Positions 52,808 through 59,443 of a stretch of 64,000 nt of DNA are shown piece by piece. The DNA is from CAXBCP01 sp047638395. GTDB taxonomy: Bacteria > Pseudomonadota > Alphaproteobacteria > MPNO01 > UBA830. Below the pieces are notes generated by a model that was given only the letters and a program-made list of their open reading frames with translations, was not told the DNA's origin and searched no databases. Positions within the stretch are counted from its first letter, which is position 1, and each line of letters begins with the position of its first letter. A program made the translations under genes and the position numbers. The stretch covers positions 148,599 through 212,598 of the forward strand of contig JBLIMV010000004.1 of NCBI GenBank assembly GCA_047638395.1. Reading direction: 5' to 3'.

Positions 52808-53842
52808 TCAGACGAGCTGCACGCGAAAAGCCCTGCTGCCATCCACCAGAACGTTCATTTTTCGCTGGTTGGAAACGGCCTTGCAGCAGGCGGCAAAGGC
52901 GTTCGTATCGCCATCCTTTGAATCGACCTTGATACGCCGCCAGCCGATACCGCCGAACAGCGCCCAGACATTTCTTGATTGATAGGTCGTGTAGGCTCTG
53001 TGCACCGTCACGTTGTAGTGCCAGACCTCGTACATCGAATGGATTGCCGCGATATCGCCGGCGCTCAGATCGCTGCGCTGGCCGATGGACGTTCCGGGCG
53101 GGATCGTCTCTATCGTGGGTTGGCCGTTTTTCGAAAACGCCCAGGTCGGATAATGCATGATCGAGCGATAGTCATATCCCCCGATATCGTCACCATCCGC
53201 GATATGCTGGTTGAAGTTATGTTCCTTGCCCGCCTCGATGTTCTGCCAGTTGATCTTGACGAAACGATCGCGATCTTCCCGGCTCTGTTCGTGCCACAGG
53301 CCGAAAGCATGGCCAATTTCATGGATCGTTGCACCGGTACCGCAGCCACTGGCCAGGCCGATATCCTGGCGCCCGCCGCGCATCCCGACCTGCGACCAGC
53401 AGCCCGTTGCGGGCCGGAACCGGACATAATTGGGATAGCTGCCCGCGTTCGCCCCGGTCCGCGCGACGAACCGCATGGACGTATTCTGCGTCCAGTGCGC
53501 GATCGCATCGGTCACACGGTTTTTGTTGGGCAGCGCCGGATCGACCTCATAGGGCATCAGACCACCGGGCCAGCGATATTGGCTGCCGGTAATGCCGACC
53601 CCGTGGGCAACGTCGCCACCAGCATCGTCGCCGGCTTCGACAGACTGAACATTCTGGGCGATTTCATCCATTTCGTCGGCTTTGCCAAGAACGATGCAGC
53701 CCTCAAAGACGGCGAGGCCGTCGACCACGCTGTACTGTACCGGTTTGTTCCGGAACGTCGCGCCTGAGATGAATCCCGTCCGGACATCGTCGCTTTGCAG
53801 CATTCCACCGCAATCGTCGAAGCTTTCTTCTATGCCGGCCAT
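52808..53842 (-). CDS. astacin-family (M12A) metalloprotease with novel C-terminal domain
   Basis: 344 residues, AGGGGCAGG upstream of ATG 53842. The catalytic domain (about 85-265) has the full astacin zinc motif HEIGHAFGLWHEQSREDRD near 173-191 and the Met-turn SIMHYP near 225 with its conserved Tyr. The start of the mature-like region reads WPGGLMPYEVD, as in astacins. Residues 1-80 would be a propeptide-like part with Cys11. No signal peptide is visible, so how the enzyme leaves the cell is unclear. The last 75 residues form the domain shared with the separate 73-residue protein. It is the first gene of a four-gene operon and divergent from the deiodinase-like selenoprotein. Confidence 0.92.
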   Translation of the reverse strand: MAGIEESFDDCGGMLQSDDVRTGFISGATFRNKPVQYSVVDGLAVFEGCIVLGKADEMDEIAQNVQSVEAGDDAGGDVAHGVGITGSQYRWPGGLMPYEVDPALPNKNRVTDAIAHWTQNTSMRFVARTGANAGSYPNYVRFRPATGCWSQVGMRGGRQDIGLASGCGTGATIHEIGHAFGLWHEQSREDRDRFVKINWQNIEAGKEHNFNQHIADGDDIGGYDYRSIMHYPTWAFSKNGQPTIETIPPGTSIGQRSDLSAGDIAAIHSMYEVWHYNVTVHRAYTTYQSRNVWALFGGIGWRRIKVDSKDGDTNAFAACCKAVSNQRKMNVLVDGSRAFRVQLV

Positions 53843-54040
53843 TTACCTGCCCCTCTGTTCGTTTCACGGCTGACTTGCGTCACAATCAAAACGTTAGGCA
53901 GCTAGCGATATGAATTCGAGAGTCAAAAATAGGACAATCTGTGACAAATTTGTGTCCACCGGATCATGGCCCGCGACGTTGCGACGCTTCGGTCGCTGGA
54001 GTAGCGTTCCGGGAACGATTCCAACAGGAGGGAACGGCAC

Positions 54041-54721
54041 GTGCCCAATCCGCAATACGACCACTTCAAGAATTTCTCGTCGAACGGAATGTCATTCATC
54101 GAGAAGAAGCAGGTATGGCTCGACATATCGGATATGACCGAAACCGAATTCGACGCGATGATGGCCGAGGAAAAGGGCCGCGAACCGCACGTCCCACAGG
54201 TCGGCGACATGGCGCCCGACTTCACGGCCGAACGCCTTGGCGAAGGCCGCAGCCGAACCGGGGAATACGTCACGCTGTCACAACTGAAAGGCCGGCCGGT
54301 CGCACTCGCTTTCGGCTCCTACACCTGACCGCCCTTCCGTAATCAGACCGTGCGTCTGAATGAAATCTACGACACCTATAAGAACGACATCGAATTCTTC
54401 CTGATCTATATCCGGGAAGCCCACCCGTCGGATGGCTGGCAAACGCCACAGAACCTGTATGACGACGTGATCTACGAAACCCCGGAAACGGATGATGCCC
54501 GGGCGGAACTCGCCGGCGTCTGCCAGATTGCCCAGGATATTCATCTACCAATGCTGCTGGACGGGATCGATAACGATATCGAAAACAAATATATCTCGGC
54601 ACCGATCCGTCTGTTCGTGATCGACCCGGAGGGAAAGATCACGTTTAACGGTGCCCCCGGCCCACAGGGGTTCGATCCCGAAACCTGGAACGAAGCGCTA
54701 AAGGCGCAGGTCGGCGGCTAG
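54041..54721 (+). CDS. iodothyronine deiodinase-like selenoprotein (Sec at TGA 54326-54328)
   Basis: 226 residues from GTG 54041, with CAGGAGGG 9 nt upstream, reading the TGA at 54326-54328 as selenocysteine (U96). The recoded site ALAFGSYT-U-PPF is that of vertebrate deiodinases (FGSxTUPPF), and 27 residues later comes FFLIYIREAHPSDGW, again matching the deiodinase text (YI.EAHPSDGW) including the catalytic His128. The N-terminal part has the thioredoxin-like GDMAPDF segment near 59. The C-terminus ends in a conserved thioredoxin-fold strand (IRLFVIDPEGKITFNG). A SECIS-like hairpin follows at 54343. No thyroid hormone is expected in bacteria, so it may dehalogenate other aryl halides or act as a peroxidase (inference). 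There is no signal peptide. Confidence 0.92.
54343..54359 (+). promoter_or_regulatory. bacterial SECIS-like hairpin
   Basis: Perfect 6-bp stem tcagac/gtctga with loop cgtgc, starting 14 nt after the TGA at 54326. Spacing and loop G fit a bacterial SECIS; the pentaloop is identical to that in the AhpD-like gene at 50632. Confidence 0.75.
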
Positions 54722-54735
54722 GTCCGACTGCCGGA

Positions 54736-55923
54736 TTACTGATCCAGCATCAGCGCATTGCTGACCTTCCAGCTGCGACCATAGGTGATGACCCCGATCC
54801 CGGTGACCAGTGCGTTGGCGGGATCGGACACCTGCCGGGCGCCGGCCTCGCCGCGCATCTGACGGACGGCTTCGACAAGGTTCGTCATCCCGGATGCCAG
54901 TCCGATCTGTCCGGCGGAAATCTGGCCACCGCCGGTATTGATCGGCAACGAACCGCGGTAACTAACATCGGTATCCATCAGGAAATGAGACCCCTCGCCA
55001 CGGCCGCACCAGCCGATCTGTTCGAGCTGCATTGCTTCGGCGATCAGGAAATCGTCATAGGGGTGGAACATACGGATATCGTCCGTGGTCATACCCGCCT
55101 TTTCAAGAATTTCAGGACCGATCACGGCAAAGCCGGTCTCGGTGATATCCGGTGTCTGCTCGGCGCCGTTGTAATTGACGATCTCGCTATAGGCGGTGGG
55201 ATAGACGACATTTTCCGCCTTCATATGCTTTGCCCGTTCGGCACTGGTGAGCACGACGGCAGCGGCACCGTCTGCGAACATGACACAATCGAGCAGCCGG
55301 ATCGGCGACGAGATCATCCGTGAATCGAGATAATCCTGGACCGTGATCGGTGTACGGAGTTTCTCATACGCGAGATCGTTCAGGATCGCGCCTTCGCGCT
55401 GGGCGACGGCCAGTTTGCCGAGCCCTTCGAGCTTCAGATCATATTGCGCCATGTAGCGGTTCATCAGCAGGCCGAACCCGCCCGGCGGTCCCTGAATGCC
55501 TGTCGGGTCCCAGAATTCGACGCGGTAGCCGCCATTCGCCGCTTTCCAGGATGTCGTTGGCGTATCTGCGCACAGAACCACGGCGATTTCGCACATGCCC
55601 GCCTGGATCGCCAATGCCGCGCGCGAGACGCCGGCGATTGCCGACCCGCCGCCGTGATCGCTGATATCCATCCAGCGTGGCGTGACGCCAAGATAATCCG
55701 TCAGGTAGGGTGTGTAATACTGGTTCGACGATTCCGAATGCGGCACGTTCGTGGCGAATCCGTCGATTTCCGCAGGCGTCAGACCGGTTTTGACGAGAAC
55801 TTCCTCAAAAACCTCCGCCGCAAACTCATACGGCGTTCGCCCGGAGCGACGTTCTATTCTGGTTTCACCGTAAGCAATGATGCCAACATCGCGCCCAGCC
55901 AGGAAATTGCCGGTATTTGCCAT
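54736..55923 (-). CDS. thiolase-like protein without the usual catalytic cysteine
   Basis: 395 residues, thiolase length. The overall pattern (MANTGNFLAGRDVGIIAYGETRIE-type start described as GRDVGIIAYGETRIERRSG, AALAIQAGMCEIAVVL near 90, FHPYDDFLIAEAMQLEQIG near 285, NTGGGQISAGQIGLASGM near 325) is that of SCP2-thiolase/lipid-transfer proteins. Where the nucleophilic Cys should stand (about residue 80) the text is DHGGGSAIAG, and the C-terminal GHP motif is changed to GQI. Ordinary Claisen chemistry is therefore unlikely; retro-aldol or carrier roles are known for such members, often with a DUF35 partner, not present here. It is convergent with the deiodinase-like gene (14 bp). Confidence 0.85.
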   Translation of the reverse strand: MANTGNFLAGRDVGIIAYGETRIERRSGRTPYEFAAEVFEEVLVKTGLTPAEIDGFATNVPHSESSNQYYTPYLTDYLGVTPRWMDISDHGGGSAIAGVSRAALAIQAGMCEIAVVLCADTPTTSWKAANGGYRVEFWDPTGIQGPPGGFGLLMNRYMAQYDLKLEGLGKLAVAQREGAILNDLAYEKLRTPITVQDYLDSRMISSPIRLLDCVMFADGAAAVVLTSAERAKHMKAENVVYPTAYSEIVNYNGAEQTPDITETGFAVIGPEILEKAGMTTDDIRMFHPYDDFLIAEAMQLEQIGWCGRGEGSHFLMDTDVSYRGSLPINTGGGQISAGQIGLASGMTNLVEAVRQMRGEAGARQVSDPANALVTGIGVITYGRSWKVSNALMLDQ

Positions 55924-56024
55924 CCCGATTCCCCTTTGCCCATCTATTGATCTGTCATGCCACCGATTGATCTTGTTCGGCGGGTATCACAGAATATGAA
56001 CCTAAATTACGGGGAGTGGAAACC

Positions 56025-56627
56025 ATGAGCACCAAATCTGCACAGGACGGCAAGATCCGGGCACGCTTCAGCCACATGGGACTTGTCGTCAAAGACATCG
56101 AGATGATGGAGGATTTCTACACCAACGTTATCGGGTTCGAGCGCACCGATGGCGGCATGACCGGCGCGGGTGTCATCATGATCTTCATGACCCTCGACCC
56201 GGAAGAACATCATCAGGTCTTCCTTGTCGAAGGCCGGCCCGACGATATGCCGACCAATACGATCGTTCCCGGCGCCGGTGGCGCGATACATCATCTGGCA
56301 TTCCGTCTGGAATCGCTGGCCGATCTGCGTACCATGTATCAGCGCATTTCCGCCGCCTCGGACCGCAAGATCATGACGGGCAGTCACGGCGTCTGCTGGA
56401 CGATGTATACGACCGACCCCGAAGGCAACGGCATCGAGTTCTTCGCGGACTCGCCCTGGTATGTCACGCAACCCTTCCTCAAACCGATGGATTTCAACAT
56501 CGAAGAGGACGAGTTGATGAAAGTCACCGAGAAAATGTGCCGCGAAGCGCCCGGCTTCATGCCAATCGGAGAATTCTACGAGGACCTCAACAAACGCGTC
56601 CCGGCCCGGGAAAAAGAAAACGCCTGA
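56025..56627 (+). CDS. VOC superfamily (glyoxalase/extradiol dioxygenase-like) protein
   Basis: 200 residues from ATG 56025; GGGGAG is 8 nt upstream, which favours it over GTG 56016. The first VOC half begins RFSHMGLVVKDIEMMEDFYT (metal His near 16), the second half has AIHHLAFRLESLADLRTMYQ, SHGVCWTMYTTDPEGNGIEFF near 125-145 with the terminal metal Glu. Such proteins carry a divalent metal and act on vicinal oxygens (dioxygenase, isomerase or lyase). It is the first of three co-directional genes with the aldolase and the dihydroxyphthalate decarboxylase-like protein, pointing to aromatic acid breakdown. Confidence 0.88.
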   Translation: MSTKSAQDGKIRARFSHMGLVVKDIEMMEDFYTNVIGFERTDGGMTGAGVIMIFMTLDPEEHHQVFLVEGRPDDMPTNTIVPGAGGAIHHLAFRLESLADLRTMYQRISAASDRKIMTGSHGVCWTMYTTDPEGNGIEFFADSPWYVTQPFLKPMDFNIEEDELMKVTEKMCREAPGFMPIGEFYEDLNKRVPAREKENA

Positions 56628-56660
56628 CACTCACGGGCGAATAATCATAAGGATAAACAG

Positions 56661-57374
56661 ATGAATACCAGCGCCGAGACGCTGCGCGATATTGTTATCG
56701 CCAACCGGATCCTCGCCAATGAAGAAGTTGTCGACGCGTTCGGCCATATCAGTATCCGCGATCCCGACAACCCCGGACAATACCTGCTGTCGCGGGCACG
56801 TGCGCCGGAGCTGATCGAGGCGGATGATATCGTCACGTTCACGCAGGCCGGTGAAGGCATCGATATGGGCGACAAGCGGCCCTATAGCGAACGCATGATC
56901 CATGGCGCAATCTACGAAGCGCGGCCGGATGTAAACGTGGTCATCCACAATCATTCATACGAAGTGATCCCGTTCGCCGTCACCGACGTGCCTATGCGCC
57001 CGGTCACCCATACCTGTGCGCCTATCGGCGCCAATATTCCAGTCTGGGACATGCGCCACAAATTCGGCGAAACCAATCACCTGGTCGTGACGATGGAACA
57101 GGGGCGTGACCTGGCGGAGACGTTGGGTGACCGGCCCATCGCCCTGATGAAACGCCATGGCTGCGTGGTCGCGGGTGCGACGGTGCAGGAAACCGTGATG
57201 AAGGCGATTTATCTGCAGGTGAATGCCCGCCTGCAGCTGCAATCCATGCAGATCGGGACGCCGGATTACCTGACGGATGTCGAAATTGCGGCCTGTACGG
57301 AAATGCAGGAAGCGCCGATAAGTCTGGACCGCGCCTGGGAGGTATGGTGCCGCCGCGCCGAAAAAGCTAGATAG
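56661..57374 (+). CDS. class II aldolase/adducin family protein
   Basis: 237 residues. Zinc-site text VNVVIHNHSYEVIPFAV near 92-108 (HxH) with a later His in KRHGCVVAGATVQET near 168 matches class II aldolases (fuculose-1-phosphate aldolase-like). FGHISIRDPDNP near 29-40 is the conserved substrate-phosphate region, in the variant found in decarboxylating members such as dihydroxyphthalate or hydroxybenzoate pathways. It likely splits or decarboxylates a keto- or hydroxy-acid; the substrate is unknown. It lies 33 bp after the VOC gene and 28 bp before the next. Confidence 0.88.
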   Translation: MNTSAETLRDIVIANRILANEEVVDAFGHISIRDPDNPGQYLLSRARAPELIEADDIVTFTQAGEGIDMGDKRPYSERMIHGAIYEARPDVNVVIHNHSYEVIPFAVTDVPMRPVTHTCAPIGANIPVWDMRHKFGETNHLVVTMEQGRDLAETLGDRPIALMKRHGCVVAGATVQETVMKAIYLQVNARLQLQSMQIGTPDYLTDVEIAACTEMQEAPISLDRAWEVWCRRAEKAR

Positions 57375-57402
57375 AAGAAACTTTAACGAAGGAGCTTGGA
57401 TT

Positions 57403-58446
57403 ATGTCTGGAATGGGACCGGAAACAGTAAAAGGCGGCCGCCGCGCCGGTGGCGGCGGGATGTCACTCAGCGTCGGGCTGACCCCGAATTTGCGCACACG
57501 GCCGGTTCTGGATGGCATGTTCCATGCCGACGGCATCGATATGACCTGCCTGGAACTTCATCCGTCGGAACTGTTCTGGCGCCAGCTCAAATTCGCCGAG
57601 TTCGATATTGCGGAAATGTCGATGTCGTCGATGCTGATGGCAATCGCCGGCGGTGACGACAGGTTTATCGGTATTCCCGTTTTTTCGACCCATTATTTCT
57701 TCCAGAACTGGATACTTGTCCGCAAGGATTCAGGCATCGAAAAGCCCGAAGATTTCGCCGGACGTCGTATCGGCGTGCCGGAATACCAGCAGACGGCGGC
57801 GCTCTGGTCGCGCGGCGTGCTGGAACATGAATTCGGCGTCGCGCCGAAGGACATGGAATTCTGGATGGAACGCACACCGGATATCAGCCATGGCGGTTCC
57901 ACCGGCTTTCAGCCGCCCGAGGGTGTGACCGTCAACCGCATTCCGGCGGAAACGAACATGGGTGAAATGCTGTTGGCGGGAGAACTGGACGCCACGCTTC
58001 TGTATCTGCCGGGCGGTAACCTGGTCGACCGCAGCACAGCGGATCTGATCAATCACCCGAATTTCGCCCCGCTATTCCCGGACCCCCATGCGGAGGGAAA
58101 ACGCTATTACGAAAAAACCGGCATGTACCCGATCAACCACGGCATGGTCATCAAGCGCGAGCTTGCCGAAAAGCACCCCTGGATCGTCCTGAATGTTTAC
58201 AAGGCGTTCGAGGACGCTGCGAACTATTGCGACCAGCAACGCAAGGCAATGATGGTCAACCACATTGAAACCGGCCTGCTGCCGCCGGAAGCCGAAGCCG
58301 CGATTGCGACGCCGCTGATCAAGCATGGCGTCGTCGCAAACCGTAAAGAGCTAGAGGCGATTGCGCTTTATTCGTTCGAGCAGGGTCTGACCCCGCGCCA
58401 GCTCAAGCTCGAAGAAATGTTCGCGGCCAGCACGCTCGACAAGTAA
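57403..58446 (+). CDS. 4,5-dihydroxyphthalate decarboxylase-like / substrate-binding-fold protein
   Basis: 347 residues, AAGGAG upstream of ATG 57403. The text AEFDIAEMSMSSMLMAIAGG near 65-84, IPVFSTHYFFQNWILVRKDSG near 88-108, RRIGVPEYQQTAALWSRGVLEHEFG near 122-146 and YPINHGMVIKRELAEKHPW near 245 matches Pht5-type 4,5-dihydroxyphthalate decarboxylases, which have a periplasmic-binding-protein fold. No signal peptide is present, supporting an enzyme rather than a transport role. It would decarboxylate an ortho-dihydroxylated phthalate-like ring, feeding the LigAB-like dioxygenase at the right edge (inference). A terminator follows. Confidence 0.88.
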   Translation: MSGMGPETVKGGRRAGGGGMSLSVGLTPNLRTRPVLDGMFHADGIDMTCLELHPSELFWRQLKFAEFDIAEMSMSSMLMAIAGGDDRFIGIPVFSTHYFFQNWILVRKDSGIEKPEDFAGRRIGVPEYQQTAALWSRGVLEHEFGVAPKDMEFWMERTPDISHGGSTGFQPPEGVTVNRIPAETNMGEMLLAGELDATLLYLPGGNLVDRSTADLINHPNFAPLFPDPHAEGKRYYEKTGMYPINHGMVIKRELAEKHPWIVLNVYKAFEDAANYCDQQRKAMMVNHIETGLLPPEAEAAIATPLIKHGVVANRKELEAIALYSFEQGLTPRQLKLEEMFAASTLDK

Positions 58447-58454
58447 CAAAACAT

Positions 58455-58490
58455 CCGCGGGCTGGGGCTTAGTACAGTCCCAGCCCGCGG
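58455..58490. terminator. bidirectional 12-bp terminator hairpin
   Basis: ccgcgggctggg (58455-58466) / cccagcccgcgg (58479-58490), 12-bp perfect, loop 12 nt, then gctttctgtt on the plus strand. It lies between the convergent decarboxylase-like gene (stop 58446) and the PanE-like gene, and overlaps the last codons of the latter. Confidence 0.8.
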
Positions 58491-59443
58491 GCTTTCTGTT
58501 GCACAAGTGACAGAATCGATTCCGATATTGGCATCGGTGTGCCGGTCGCCTTGCCGATTTCGACGACCGCACCGACGATGGCATCGATCTCGGGCGGGCG
58601 GGATTTATCAAAATCCTGCAGCATCGACGTTCTGAAATTACCCAATGACGCGCCCATCGTTGTGCGCTCATCCGCCGTCATCCCGGGTTCAAGCCCGATG
58701 CATCGGCCCGCTTCGGCGGCTTCTTCAAAAAGATCGGCGCAGAGTTTCCGCAGGCCCGGATCCGCACCGATTTCGCCGTTGGTCGCCCCCGTCAGGGACG
58801 ACACCGGCGCAAAATTAAAATTACCCAACAGTTTGAGCCAGATTTCCTGGCGCAGGTTGTCGGTAACCGTCGCGGACAGGGTCGTACCGGCGAATGCGGC
58901 CGCGAACGCGGTCAAACGATCGGTCACACCCCCCGTCGCCTCACCCAGGATCAACCGGTTGTCGGCGACATGCCGGATAACACCCGGTTCGGGCACCATC
59001 GAGCCCATATAAACCACACAGCCCATTACCCGGTCCGTCGATATCGCCCCGGCCAGCGCGCCGCCCGGATCGAGCTTTGGGAAAGAAATGGCCGGACCGC
59101 TTTGCGGAAACCCGTCGAAGAACCACCACGGGGTTCCGTTCATTGCCGGAACGACCGCGGTGTCCGGCCCCAGCAAAGGCGCGATGCCGGCTGCAACACC
59201 AGGCATGGCGGGCGCCTTTACCGCGACAACGACGATGTCCTGCGGGCCGAAATCGGCCGGGTTGTCGCTGGCACGGGGATGAACCGTGAATGTCTCCCCG
59301 CCGGTCTCTACCCGGCAGCCATTAGCCCGCAATGCGTCCAGATGCGCACCGCGCGCGATCAGGCTGACGTCATGGTCTGCGTGGCTAAGAACACCGCCAA
59401 TTACGCCACCGATCGAGCCGGCGCCAAAAACACATATTTTCAT
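58469..59443 (-). CDS. ketopantoate reductase (ApbA/PanE) family protein
   Basis: 324 residues. The NADPH motif KICVFGAGSIGGVIGGVLSH at 2-21 and the family helix NLRQEIWLKLLGNFNFAPVS near 200-219 (catalytic Lys) with TMGASLGNFRTSMLQDFDKSR and EIDAIVGAVVEIGKA near 270-310 are clear. In catabolic settings this family reduces various 2-keto acids or oxidises hydroxy-acids; pantothenate genes are not nearby. Its ATG overlaps the stop of the reductive dehalogenase (59440-59443), so the two proteins are made together; a supply of reduced or oxidised pyridine nucleotide substrate for the same route is likely. Confidence 0.88.
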   Translation of the reverse strand: MKICVFGAGSIGGVIGGVLSHADHDVSLIARGAHLDALRANGCRVETGGETFTVHPRASDNPADFGPQDIVVVAVKAPAMPGVAAGIAPLLGPDTAVVPAMNGTPWWFFDGFPQSGPAISFPKLDPGGALAGAISTDRVMGCVVYMGSMVPEPGVIRHVADNRLILGEATGGVTDRLTAFAAAFAGTTLSATVTDNLRQEIWLKLLGNFNFAPVSSLTGATNGEIGADPGLRKLCADLFEEAAEAGRCIGLEPGMTADERTTMGASLGNFRTSMLQDFDKSRPPEIDAIVGAVVEIGKATGTPMPISESILSLVQQKARGLGLY

